Below, piece by piece: positions 53,246 through 61,620 of a stretch of DNA of 64,000 nt; positions within the stretch are counted from its first letter, which is position 1, and every line of letters begins with the position of its first letter. Source of the stretch: Streptomyces humi (lineage in GTDB: Bacteria > Actinomycetota > Actinomycetes > Streptomycetales > Streptomycetaceae). The stretch covers positions 186,001-250,000 of the forward strand of contig NZ_LBMU02000027.1 of assembly GCF_001005085.2 (NCBI RefSeq), given 5' to 3'. The position numbers and the translations under genes were made by a program. The notes under the pieces are model-generated. The model was not told where the DNA came from, searched no databases, and saw nothing but the letters and a program-made list of their open reading frames with translations.

Positions 53246-53691
53246 GCGCCCCGACCGGACAGACCCTGACCGCCGCGCACGCCGAAGTCCGTGCGGAGAT
53301 CGCGCGGACGGACAACAAGACCGCGCTGCTGCTCGCGTTCGTCGGCGCTGTCCTGGCCGGCGCATGGACCATCGGCAGCTCCCTGCCCCTCACCCCGGCG
53401 GCGGTCGTCGTCGGCGTGCTGGGCATGGCGCTGCTGGTGAGTGCGGCGAGCGTGCTGCTGACGTCGGTACGGCCGAACCTGAACGGCGGTCATGGGTTCC
53501 CGCTGTGGGCGACCCTGACCCCCGAGCAGATCACCGCAAGCCTGTCGACGGACCTCGCCGCAGACATCGCCGGCCTCTCCCGGCTCGCGGTCGTCAAATT
53601 CACCTGCCTGCGCCGCGCGGTCGACCTCACCCGCGCCGGCGGCGCCCTCCTGGTCCTCGCGGTGGTGCTGGCGCTGGGGGGTGCGGCATGA
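53242..53691 (+). CDS. PycTM-like membrane protein (Pycsar effector family)
   Basis: 149 residues with hydrophobic helices at about 27-45, 52-75 and 128-147, separated by a helical cytoplasmic part. The N-terminus AHAEVRAEIARTDNKTALLL and the LTPEQITAS...LSRLAVVKFTCLRRAVDL layout match the Pycsar effector TM family. No pyrimidine cyclase lies in the window. In this operon it more likely works in mating-related membrane remodelling (Spd class), but abortive-infection activity is possible. Confidence 0.65.
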   Translation: MSAPTGQTLTAAHAEVRAEIARTDNKTALLLAFVGAVLAGAWTIGSSLPLTPAAVVVGVLGMALLVSAASVLLTSVRPNLNGGHGFPLWATLTPEQITASLSTDLAADIAGLSRLAVVKFTCLRRAVDLTRAGGALLVLAVVLALGGAA

Positions 53692-54803
53692 ACGAGCCCA
53701 AGCCCCTGAACAAGGTGCAGATCGGCGTTCTGTCCGCCGCGTTCGTTCCGATGTTCGCCACGGGCGTGGTCGGCGGGATCGGCACGTACAGCAACATCGG
53801 GCACGCATACGGCACCGGCACCGCCCTGGGCGCCCTGGGCGCGGGTGAGGGTGCCACGGCGGTTCTCGCCCTGGTCCTGCTCGGTCTGACGCTGCTGGGG
53901 CAGTCCTCGCCGCGCGTCATCCGGATCGGGTTGTGGGCGCTGCCGGCGGCCGCTGCCGTCATGGGCGCCACGGCGGCACCCGACTTCGGCCGGACTGTGA
54001 TCTACGCCCTGACTCCGCTGGGTATGTCCGTGTCGGCGGAGGGCATGGCGTTCCTCGCGCGACGGATCGTGGTGCACACCGATGGCCGGGACGCGGAGCA
54101 CGAGCAGCGCACCGCCGACATCGTGCAGGCGCTCGCCTACCACCGCGCCCGTGCTGCTCACCACCCGAGCGATCGGGTCAAGTGGTGGTCGGAGCGGAAG
54201 TCGTGGCGATTGGCCCGCAAGGTCGGTGTCGGAGACACCGTGCTGGGATCGAGTCTGCTGAACGTGCAGCGCCAGCGGGTCACTGCTGGCGCGGACGCGG
54301 CACTCGCGTCGATGTTCGGCACCGCCGCCGCACTCCCCGCCCCGGTCACGAATGCGGATGAATCCACCGGAAGTAGTCGAGAACGGTCTACCTCTGACCA
54401 GCCTGTATCGAGCATGCCCACGGTCGTGGTGGCACGGCTGTCGGTGCCCGATCCTGCGCCCGTCGACCTGGGAAAGTCGGGTACCGGCATGAAGCCGATG
54501 CCCGCCGTCGTCCCGACTGTGAAGCCGGTCCCGATCGCCCCGGCACCCGCCCGATCGGTCCCGGCCGCGTCGACCGCGCCGCGTCGGGCAACCGGTCGTG
54601 TGCCGGTCGCCGCGAAGTCGCCCCGCACCCGCCGCACTCCCGATCAGCTCATGGCCGAAGCGCGGAAGGCGACGGCCGGTCTGACGGACGCTGAGGTGAC
54701 CGGAGAGGGTATCCGCCGGGCCCTGCGCACGTCGCCCGCCAACGCCCGCATGCTGCGGGATGCTCTGCTCACCGAACGCGCCGCCGGGGTGGTGGCGCCG
54801 TGA
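53688..54803 (+). CDS. Spd-like conjugal transfer membrane protein
   Basis: 371 residues: three to four transmembrane helices in the first 125 residues (VLSAAFVPMFATGVVGGIGTY and following), a short basic cytoplasmic part (RVKWWSERKSWRLARKVG), a Pro/Val-rich low-complexity linker (about 230-310) and a C-terminal helical domain that looks like a small HTH (TRRTPDQLMAEARKATA onward). Members are annotated SpdB2/conjugal spread protein and take part in intramycelial spreading of the element. ATGA overlaps on both sides. Confidence 0.8.
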   Translation: MNEPKPLNKVQIGVLSAAFVPMFATGVVGGIGTYSNIGHAYGTGTALGALGAGEGATAVLALVLLGLTLLGQSSPRVIRIGLWALPAAAAVMGATAAPDFGRTVIYALTPLGMSVSAEGMAFLARRIVVHTDGRDAEHEQRTADIVQALAYHRARAAHHPSDRVKWWSERKSWRLARKVGVGDTVLGSSLLNVQRQRVTAGADAALASMFGTAAALPAPVTNADESTGSSRERSTSDQPVSSMPTVVVARLSVPDPAPVDLGKSGTGMKPMPAVVPTVKPVPIAPAPARSVPAASTAPRRATGRVPVAAKSPRTRRTPDQLMAEARKATAGLTDAEVTGEGIRRALRTSPANARMLRDALLTERAAGVVAP

Positions 54804-55414
54804 GCAGCCTCGCCGCGCTCTTACCGGCCCTGCCCGTGCTCGGGTGGGCGGTTCATGCCCGGTGGCTGCACTCCCGGTTGACGACGGCCCGCCGTGACCC
54901 GCTCACCGGGTTGTGGACACGGGACGCGTTCACCCGCCGGGCCCGCCGTCTGCTCCGGGACTCCCGCGCCGTGGTGGTGTTGGCGGACGTCGACCACTTC
55001 AAGCAGGTCAACGACCGCCACGGCCATGCGGCCGGTGACGTGTTGCTGGCCACGGTCGCCGCCCGCCTCGCCCACGGCACCACCCCCGGCGGTGTGGCGG
55101 GCCGGCTCGGCGGTGACGAGTTCGCCGCCGTGGTCATCGACCGCGACGGCACGATGCCGGACCGGCTGCACACCCTCGCCCGTGTCCTGGCCCGGCCGGT
55201 CGACACCGCCCCCGACCTGCACACCACCGTGTCCCTGGGCTGGGTGAGGGCCGGTGACCATCCGGGCGAGGATCTGTCCGCGCTGCTGCGCCGCGCCGAT
55301 GAGGCCATGTACGCGGCGAAGCGCTCCGGCCGGTCCGGTCCCCGGCGGGCCCGTCTCGGGCGGCTGCTCGGGTCGGTGGCCGGTCGTCGTCCCGGACGGC
55401 GCGGCGCGGCGTGA
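54800..55414 (+). CDS. GGDEF-domain diguanylate cyclase encoded by the element
   Basis: 204 residues: one N-terminal transmembrane or hydrophobic segment (about 3-20), then a complete GGDEF domain (about 32-180) with RDPLTGLWTRDAF, DVDHFKQVNDRHGHAAGD and GRLGGDEFAAVV. The metal- and GTP-binding residues and GGDEF itself are intact, so it should make c-di-GMP. No sensory domain and no EAL. The GTG start overlaps the preceding gene. c-di-GMP acts through BldD to hold Streptomyces in vegetative growth, so the element may steer host development during transfer. Confidence 0.88.
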   Translation: MSSLAALLPALPVLGWAVHARWLHSRLTTARRDPLTGLWTRDAFTRRARRLLRDSRAVVVLADVDHFKQVNDRHGHAAGDVLLATVAARLAHGTTPGGVAGRLGGDEFAAVVIDRDGTMPDRLHTLARVLARPVDTAPDLHTTVSLGWVRAGDHPGEDLSALLRRADEAMYAAKRSGRSGPRRARLGRLLGSVAGRRPGRRGAA

Positions 55415-55743
55415 GCACGCTGCCCGTCTACCGGTGGCGCCTGGCGCCGGACGGCTACGCCACCCGCCGCCAGCTTCGGGCCCGTGGCCTGCGCCCCGGT
55501 GGTCAGGACGTTGCCGCGCAGCTCGAACGCCCCCGCCGCCGGCGCGGCCCGCTGGTCGCGTACCTGTACCGCGTCGACCTGGCCAAACCGGTCCGGCCGA
55601 TGACGCCGGGCCGGTGGGCGGCGCTGGCCAAGGCCAATGCCGCCCGCCGCATGTGCCCCTCCTGCCGGCGTGACGCCGGCTACGTCATCCCCGCCGCGCT
55701 CGGCAGCTGCGCGCCGTGCGCCTACCCGGAAGGGACCGCCTGA
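55411..55743 (+). CDS. RRQRL-motif zinc-binding protein
   Basis: 110 residues. Arg-rich N-terminal half with the characteristic YATRRQLRARGLRPGGQ and a C-terminal zinc knuckle (CPSC near residue 92 and CAPC near 109). Such proteins are common in Streptomyces mobile elements and phages; DNA or RNA binding is likely. GTGA overlap with the cyclase gene. Confidence 0.82.
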   Translation: MSTLPVYRWRLAPDGYATRRQLRARGLRPGGQDVAAQLERPRRRRGPLVAYLYRVDLAKPVRPMTPGRWAALAKANAARRMCPSCRRDAGYVIPAALGSCAPCAYPEGTA

Positions 55744-55744
55744 C

Positions 55745-56062
55745 ATGGGCAAGCCCGACACCAAGCGCGTGGACCGCGAGATCGAGAAGACCGCGAAGAA
55801 GCTGGAAGCGGTCCGCCGGGGCGAGTGGTGGCCGCTGACCAGCCGCGAACGCCTCGCCATGACCCGCGCCATGGCCGGCGGCGCCCGCAGCATCCACCAG
55901 GGCCGCAGCACCGGCCGTGCCGAGACCCGCATGGACACGATCGGGTCCGCCGCCGAGACCCGGCTGACCGCCGAACTGTCCGCGCTGTACGGGGAGCGGC
56001 AGCGGATCGTCACGGAGTACGCCCGCGCCAAGGCCGCGAAGAAGTCTTCCGGCTGGTTCTGA
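55745..56062 (+). CDS. Small basic helical protein of the transfer operon
   Basis: 105 residues, charged, mostly helical: VDREIEKTAKKLEAVRRGEW, ARSIHQGRSTGRAETRMDTI and a long C-terminal helix ELSALYGERQRIVTEYARAK. No family recognised. Starts one base after the preceding stop. A hairpin (GGGCGGGCCG/CGGCCCGCCC, 56079-56113) follows before traB. Confidence 0.75.
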   Translation: MGKPDTKRVDREIEKTAKKLEAVRRGEWWPLTSRERLAMTRAMAGGARSIHQGRSTGRAETRMDTIGSAAETRLTAELSALYGERQRIVTEYARAKAAKKSSGWF

Positions 56063-56078
56063 CCAGCCACACCGCCGA

Positions 56079-56113
56079 GGGCGGGCCGCTCTTTCCACGG
56101 ACCCGGCCCGCCC
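56079..56113 (+). terminator. Hairpin before traB
   Basis: Arms GGGCGGGCCG and CGGCCCGCCC around a 15-nt loop in the 108-bp gap before traB. It may partly terminate the upstream genes and set traB expression apart. Confidence 0.6.
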
Positions 56114-56170
56114 CGGTGCTCTCCCACTCATCCCGCCCCCACTTCGGGGGCAGTCAGGAGAAGTTCCAGC

Positions 56171-58288
56171 ATGACCGAGAACGTCATCAACCTCCACAAG
56201 CCCACCGACCCGCCCGCCGGGGAGAACGCCCCGACCGTGCTCACGGTCGTTCCCGACCCGGCGCCCGCCCCGCGGCTGCCGCTGTGGGTGCGCTCCGGGC
56301 GTGCGGTGAAGGCGGCCGCAACGGACGAGAACACGAAGACGGTGGTCCGCGCGGTCGCCCGGCACTCCCTCTACACGTTCAACGGCGGCCGGATCGTCGC
56401 CCGCCGCACCTGGGACGGCCGGACCGGAGCCCGGTACGAGCGGATGATCCGGGCCGCTGAGGTGGCCGGGAACCTGGAGGTTGCGGAGGAGTGGGAGGAA
56501 CGGCTCCAGCGGTTCCGGCAGGCACGCCACCACCGCCGCATGGACCTCCTGCACTCCCCGGTGGAAGCCGCCAAGGGCGTCGCCGTTGGCGCCGGCATGG
56601 GCGTCGGAGCACTAATCGGGCTCGGGATCATCATGGCCATCAACACCAAGCACCCCGTCGACGTCATCACCCCGCTCGCCGCCACGATCGACTTCATCGC
56701 CACCCTGATCCGGATCATTCAGATCGTGTGGGGGCCCGCGCTCACGATCGCCCCCTTTCTCGCGCTGCTGGCGCTGTGGTCGGTCGGCGCGCACCAGAAG
56801 GCGGCCCCGTCGTGGTCGATGCCCGAGCACCAGCGATCGAGCGAGGGTGAGCCGATCACCCCGTCCATCGTGGTCAAGGCCCTGCGCGACCTGGGGGTGC
56901 CCGCGCTGCGCAACGCCATCAAGGAGATGGGCGACGCGGGCGCGTCGATGCTCGGTCCGATCCGGATCGCCGGATGCGGCGTGGAAGTCGACGTCACGCT
57001 GCCGTCCGGGGTGTCCACGAACGAGATCCAGCAGCGCCGGCGGAAGCTCGCGGAGAACCTGACCCGGCACGAGCACGAGGTGTTCATCATGCTCCCCGTG
57101 GCCGCGCGCACGGTCCGCCTGTGGGTCGCCGATTCCGGCGCGCTCGATGAGCCGATCGGTCCGTCTCCGCTGGTCACCGACGAGACGATGACCACCGACT
57201 ACAAGAAGGGCAAGGCGCCGTGGGGGCAGGACCTGCGCGGGGACGCGGCGGCCCTGAGCCTGTATCAGCGCCACCTGCTCATCACGGGTCTGTCGAACCA
57301 GGGCAAGACCGCCGCGCTCCGGTCGCTCGCCCTGTGGCTGGCGCTGGATCGGTCGGTGGAGTTCCTGATGGGCGACCTCAAGGGCGCCGGGGACTGGGCG
57401 ATGTTCGAGGGTCGGGCGCGGGTGCTGATCCAGGGTCCGACGGATGAGCACGTGATCGAGGTGACCGAGATGGTGGAGAGCGCGGTGGACGAGATGAACC
57501 GCCGTCTTCAGGAGCCGCCCGGTACCGAGTTCCCGCCGCTGATCGTGCTGGTCGATGAGGCGCAGGTGGCGTTCATGTGCCCGCTCAAGGACGAGGAGAA
57601 GCGGCCGTATGGCGGGTCCAAGGCCACGTCCCGGTACTTCATGGCGGTCCGCAAGATCCACAACCAGGGGCGTGCGGTCAACGTGCTGATGTGGCAGGGC
57701 ACGCAGGACCCGACCGACCAGAACCTTCCCAAGCTGGTCCGCGAGGGGGCCCACACCCGTGCCTCGCTCGCGCTGGGCACCGAGTCTCAGGCCCGCATGG
57801 CGCTGGGGGACAAGGCCGTGGACGGCGGCGCCGCGCCCAACCTGCTGCGCCCGGGTCTGGACAAGGGCACGGTCGTGGTCGCCTCGGACGGCATCGACAT
57901 CCCGGCCGGCCAGTCGTCCATCACCGTGCGCACGCACTACATCGACACCGACACCGCGTACGAGATCTGCGAGCGGGCCAAGGCCCTACGCGACGGCGTC
58001 ACCACCCTGCACGCCATCGAGCGGGACGAAGCACGTGACCCGCTCGCCGACATCGCGCAGGTGATGGGCGACGCGGCCCGCGTGCGCACCAAGGACGTCC
58101 TGGCCCGCCTCGGAGCGCTCGACGCCGGCACGTACGGGAAGTGGTCGTTCCTGGACCTCACCCGCGTGCTGGAGGGCACCGGCGCTGAGCCGTACAAGTC
58201 CGACGGCGTCATGACCATCGCCCGCGACCGCATCGCCCGCGCGCTCGCCGACCGCAACGAGCAGGGCTCCGCTTCCGCTTCCGAATGA
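56171..58288 (+). CDS. traB: FtsK/SpoIIIE-type conjugal DNA translocase TraB
   Basis: 705-residue membrane-anchored motor that moves double-stranded element DNA between hyphae. Seen: transmembrane segments at about 135-155 and 170-205, Walker A in GLSNQGKTAALRSL near residue 378, Walker B in PPLIVLVDEAQVAF near 458, and NQGRAVNVLMWQGTQDPT. The C-terminal about 80 residues (KTKDVLARLGALDAG-like region to the end) form a winged-helix that in TraB proteins reads clt repeats. A cluster of CAGGGAG boxes starts at the stop codon, where clt would be expected. Confidence 0.92.
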   Translation: MTENVINLHKPTDPPAGENAPTVLTVVPDPAPAPRLPLWVRSGRAVKAAATDENTKTVVRAVARHSLYTFNGGRIVARRTWDGRTGARYERMIRAAEVAGNLEVAEEWEERLQRFRQARHHRRMDLLHSPVEAAKGVAVGAGMGVGALIGLGIIMAINTKHPVDVITPLAATIDFIATLIRIIQIVWGPALTIAPFLALLALWSVGAHQKAAPSWSMPEHQRSSEGEPITPSIVVKALRDLGVPALRNAIKEMGDAGASMLGPIRIAGCGVEVDVTLPSGVSTNEIQQRRRKLAENLTRHEHEVFIMLPVAARTVRLWVADSGALDEPIGPSPLVTDETMTTDYKKGKAPWGQDLRGDAAALSLYQRHLLITGLSNQGKTAALRSLALWLALDRSVEFLMGDLKGAGDWAMFEGRARVLIQGPTDEHVIEVTEMVESAVDEMNRRLQEPPGTEFPPLIVLVDEAQVAFMCPLKDEEKRPYGGSKATSRYFMAVRKIHNQGRAVNVLMWQGTQDPTDQNLPKLVREGAHTRASLALGTESQARMALGDKAVDGGAAPNLLRPGLDKGTVVVASDGIDIPAGQSSITVRTHYIDTDTAYEICERAKALRDGVTTLHAIERDEARDPLADIAQVMGDAARVRTKDVLARLGALDAGTYGKWSFLDLTRVLEGTGAEPYKSDGVMTIARDRIARALADRNEQGSASASE

Positions 58289-58467
58289 CAGGGAGCCGAA
58301 CCCCGGCGGGTCAGGGAGACAGGGAGAACTCCCTGAACCCCTCCCTGACCCGCCTCCCTCCCCCTGACCTGCGTAATTGATCGTCAGGGAGGCAGGGAGG
58401 CACCGCAGGTCAGACCCCCGAAACCCCCCTCTCAGCGCCCCCGGCAGGGGGTGTCCTCTCCTCCCTG
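58289..58467. repeat. CAGGGAG box cluster, candidate clt locus
   Basis: Eight exact copies of CAGGGAG/CTCCCTG in 179 bp: forward at 58289, 58312, 58320, 58385 and 58393; reverse at 58329, 58341 and 58461. Several extend to GTCAGGGAG. The pairs make nested inverted repeats. It lies directly behind traB in an otherwise non-coding gap, the same place as the TraB-binding clt repeats of pSVH1 (from memory). Confidence 0.75.
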
Positions 58468-58491
58468 AACCGTGACCGGAAGGGATTCCGC

Positions 58492-58995
58492 ATGTACCCC
58501 GACACCACCCCCGACAGCACCCTGTCGGGCATCCGGATGAGCGACGACGTCGCCGCCGCCGAAGCCGCCCGGATCATCGCCGACGCCTACAAGCCCGCCC
58601 CCAAGACCCCGACCGCCTACCGCGACGACAGCCCGCTGCCGCGCTTCGGCGACACGCCCCCGGTGCTCCAGCCGGACCGGCGGATCGTGCCCGCCTGGGC
58701 CGCCGGGACCGCTGTGGCCGGCATCGGCGTCGGCGCCGCGTTCGTCGGCGTCGGCTGCGGTGTCTGGCTCGCGTGCCAGGGATTCGCCGCCGTCTCCCTG
58801 ACGTCGGTCCTGTTCGTCACGCTGCCCATCGCCGCCGTGGCCGGTGTCTTCGCCGCGATCGGGACCGCCCTGCGTTCCCTGCGGGGCGTGCACACGGAGA
58901 CCCACCACCACTACCGGGGCCCGGTCCGGCAGGAGAACACCACCACCAAGACCTACGGACTCATCGCCCGCACCAACAACGAGCACAACGGCTGA
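58492..58995 (+). CDS. Small membrane protein
   Basis: 167 residues. N-terminal soluble part with Asp/Ala-rich helix (DDVAAAEAARIIADAYK), two transmembrane helices (about 66-93 and 98-122), and a polar tail with HTETHHHYRGPV. No family recognised with certainty. Membrane proteins of this size follow traB in many AICEs and may be Spd proteins. GGAAGGGA upstream. Confidence 0.75.
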   Translation: MYPDTTPDSTLSGIRMSDDVAAAEAARIIADAYKPAPKTPTAYRDDSPLPRFGDTPPVLQPDRRIVPAWAAGTAVAGIGVGAAFVGVGCGVWLACQGFAAVSLTSVLFVTLPIAAVAGVFAAIGTALRSLRGVHTETHHHYRGPVRQENTTTKTYGLIARTNNEHNG

Positions 58996-59012
58996 CAAGG
59001 AGAAACACCGAC

Positions 59013-59333
59013 GTGAGCGCCATCCTGATCCCCGTCGCGGCCCGCATCGCCGCCGCCCTGAACACCACCAACGGCAGCAGCGAGCACGAGACCGCCATGC
59101 GCCTGATGAAGGTCACCGAAGAGGCCGGCGAAGCGTCCGCCGCCTACATCGGCATGACCGGCCAGAACCCCCGCAAGAACATCACCCACACCACCGCCGA
59201 CATCGCCGGCGAACTGTGTGACGTCATCATCGCCGCCACCGTCGCCCTGCACTCCTTCACCACCACCCCGGCCGCCGACCTCACCGCCAAGCTCGACGCC
59301 GTCGCCCGCCGACTGAGCGCCACCCAGCAGTAG
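59013..59333 (+). CDS. MazG-like pyrophosphohydrolase
   Basis: 106 residues, all-alpha MazG-like fold with the metal motif KVTEEAGEASAA (EExxE, near residue 38) and GELCDVIIAATVAL (ExxxD, near 68). It would hydrolyse nucleoside triphosphates to monophosphate and pyrophosphate. AAGGAG precedes the GTG. Phages and elements carry such enzymes to adjust nucleotide pools or remove alarmones; the substrate is unknown. Confidence 0.85.
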   Translation: MSAILIPVAARIAAALNTTNGSSEHETAMRLMKVTEEAGEASAAYIGMTGQNPRKNITHTTADIAGELCDVIIAATVALHSFTTTPAADLTAKLDAVARRLSATQQ

Positions 59334-59339
59334 CTACGC

Positions 59340-59384
59340 CAAGGGCGGCCCCCGCATCTCGCCAAAGAACCGGGGCCGCCCTTG
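59340..59384 (+). terminator. Terminator after the MazG-like gene
   Basis: Arms CAAGGGCGGCCCC and GGGGCCGCCCTTG around a 19-nt loop, six bases after the stop. It divides the transfer block from the methyltransferase/replication block. Confidence 0.75.
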
Positions 59385-59422
59385 CCTGCCAGTCACCCAT
59401 CAAGGAACTGGAGACATCCAGC

Positions 59423-60709
59423 ATGACCTATCGTCCCGTCGATGTGCCCGATGGCGGCAACGTCAGCCTGTGCACCGGCTCCGCCGCGCTGGACCAAGCC
59501 GTGGAAGCCGCAACCGGCCTGCCCACGGTCCTGGTCGGCGAGAAGGACCCCGCCGCCTCCCGGCTGCTGGCCGCCCGCCTGCCCCACGCCCGCAACCTCG
59601 GAGACATCACCGCCGTCGACTGGCCCGCGCTCGCCGCGTCGGTACCGCGGCCGGCGTCGCTGACCGCCGGGTTTCCCTGCCAGGACATCTCCAACGCCGG
59701 ACCTCGGGGAGGGATCGCCGGTGACCGCTCCGGACTCTGGAAAACCATCGCCAAAGCCGTTCGCCACCTTCGACCCCGACTCGTCTTCCTGGAAAACGTC
59801 GCCGCCATCCGCAGCCGGGGACTCGACGTCGTCGCCGCCGACCTGGCCGCGATCGGGTATGACGCGCGGTGGATGTGCCTACGCGCTGGAGACCCCGAAG
59901 TCGGAGCCTGCCACCGCCGCGACCGCTGGTTCGCCGTCGCGTATCCCGCTGCTGAAGACCCCCACCTCACAGCTCGCCAGGAACGGCGGACCGCAGCACC
60001 CGGACAAACGCCGGGCGGGCGGGCACGGGCCCACGCTGGAGGACGAAGTGGTTTTCTTGCTGCCCCCGACGGACACCTGAGGCTGCTGCCCACCCCGGCC
60101 GCCGCCGACGGCACCGGCGGTCCCGGCACCTCCCCCAAACGCCAGGGCGGCATGAACCTGCGCACCGCCGTCACCCTGCTGCCCACCCCGGCGGCACGTG
60201 ACTGGAAGTCCGGCGCCTCCAACCTGATCGGGACCAACTCCCGCCCGCTGAATGAGGTGGTGGTCAACCTGCTGCCCACCCCGACCGCCTCCCGCTACGG
60301 CCGTAACCGGTCCGCCTCGCAGGGCGCGAGCTCGCGCCCGTCCATCGAGTACCTGGCCCGCAACCTGGCCGACGGCTCGCGGTGGGTGGCCACCAACGGC
60401 ACCGACTACGGGCCCGCCATCCGCCGCTGGGAGGCGGTGCTGGGGCGGCCCGCGCCGGAACCGACCGAGGCGGGCACCAAGGGCAACCGCCGCCTGTCCC
60501 CGGCCTTCGTGGAATGGATGATGGGCGCCGACCCCGGCTGGGTCACCGATGCGGACCTGGGACTGTCCCGCTCCGACCAACTCAAGATCCTCGGCAACGG
60601 CGTCGTCATCCACCAGGCCCACTACGCCTACCGCGCGCTGCTCGCCACGCTCGCCCCCAAGACCGCGGCCCCGGCCATGCCGTCACAGCTCGCCCTGGAC
60701 ATCGCATGA
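59423..60709 (+). CDS. DNA (cytosine-5-)-methyltransferase
   Basis: 428 residues. Catalytic motif IV AGFPCQDISNAG (Cys near residue 86), motif VI LENVAAIRSRG, motif VIII CHRRDRWFAVAY and motif X LKILGNGVVIHQA at the C-terminus. Motif I is atypical (CTGSAALDQAVEAATG). The variable region has three LLPTP(A/T)A segments, a trait of phage/plasmid orphan methylases. No cognate restriction enzyme is adjacent, so it likely protects element DNA from host restriction. Its stop overlaps the Prim-Pol start. Confidence 0.9.
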   Translation: MTYRPVDVPDGGNVSLCTGSAALDQAVEAATGLPTVLVGEKDPAASRLLAARLPHARNLGDITAVDWPALAASVPRPASLTAGFPCQDISNAGPRGGIAGDRSGLWKTIAKAVRHLRPRLVFLENVAAIRSRGLDVVAADLAAIGYDARWMCLRAGDPEVGACHRRDRWFAVAYPAAEDPHLTARQERRTAAPGQTPGGRARAHAGGRSGFLAAPDGHLRLLPTPAAADGTGGPGTSPKRQGGMNLRTAVTLLPTPAARDWKSGASNLIGTNSRPLNEVVVNLLPTPTASRYGRNRSASQGASSRPSIEYLARNLADGSRWVATNGTDYGPAIRRWEAVLGRPAPEPTEAGTKGNRRLSPAFVEWMMGADPGWVTDADLGLSRSDQLKILGNGVVIHQAHYAYRALLATLAPKTAAPAMPSQLALDIA

Positions 60710-61620
60710 ACCACATCCTCCTGAACGCCGCGCTTGACGCGGCAGGACGCGGCTGGCACGTCTTCCCCCTGCGCCCCGGCATGAAGCGGCCCGCCCTGCA
60801 CGGCGAGACGTCCTGCTCCCGGACCGGGGCGTGCGCGGCCGGACACCGGAAGTGGGAGCAGCGCGCCACCACCGACCCCGACCGCATCCGCGCGGCCTGG
60901 TCGCGGGCCCCGTTCAACGTCGGCATCGCCACCGGCCCCTCCGGGCTGCTGGTCGTCGACCTGGACATGCCCAAGGACAAGGACAAGGGCACGAGCGTGA
61001 AGGGCAGTTCGGACGCGCCTGGCGGCGCGGCGACCTTCGGGGCGCTCTGCGAGCGCGCCGGGCACGCCGTCCCGGACACCTACCGGGTGCGGACCGCGAG
61101 CGGCGGCATGCACCTGTACTTCACCGTCCCGGCCGGGGTCCGGCTCGCCAACACGGCCGGGACCGTGGCCCGTTCGGTCGACACACGGGCTTGGGGCGGG
61201 TACGTGGTCGCCGCCGGCAGCACCACCCCCACCGGAACGTACGAAGCCCTGTGCGCTCCCGTGACGGCCCCTCTGCCGCTCTGGCTCCAAACCATCCTGC
61301 AACCCACCCCCAAGCCCGCACAGGCCCCCTCGGGGGCCGTAGCGGGGCAATCACGCCGATATGCGGATGTAGCACTCGCCAACGAGACGCGGAACGTGGC
61401 CGGGGCCCAACAGGGTTCGCGGGAAGGCTCGTTGTTCCGGGCGGCGCGTGCTCTGGGGCGGTTCGTCGCGTGGGGCGACCTCCCCCGGCACGTGGTCGAG
61501 CAGGCTCTTCAGGAGGCGGGGCAGACGGCCGGTCTGTCCGCCGCCGAGTGCCGCTCGACCCTCCGCAGCGCCCTGGACTGGTCCATCACCCACAACTCCG
61601 GGCGCCGGGAGGCGGCATGA
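60706..61620 (+). CDS. Bifunctional primase/polymerase (RepPP replication protein)
   Basis: 304 residues with the AEP primase-polymerase core: GWHVFPLRPGMKRPALHG, NVGIATGPSGLLVVDLDMP with the DxD metal pair near residue 85, RVRTASGGMHLYF, and GGYVVAAGSTT. The C-terminal part is a helical primase-C-like region. This class replaces RepSA as replication initiator in many AICEs. It is coupled to the methylase gene (ATGA) and to the next gene. Confidence 0.9.
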   Translation: MNHILLNAALDAAGRGWHVFPLRPGMKRPALHGETSCSRTGACAAGHRKWEQRATTDPDRIRAAWSRAPFNVGIATGPSGLLVVDLDMPKDKDKGTSVKGSSDAPGGAATFGALCERAGHAVPDTYRVRTASGGMHLYFTVPAGVRLANTAGTVARSVDTRAWGGYVVAAGSTTPTGTYEALCAPVTAPLPLWLQTILQPTPKPAQAPSGAVAGQSRRYADVALANETRNVAGAQQGSREGSLFRAARALGRFVAWGDLPRHVVEQALQEAGQTAGLSAAECRSTLRSALDWSITHNSGRREAA

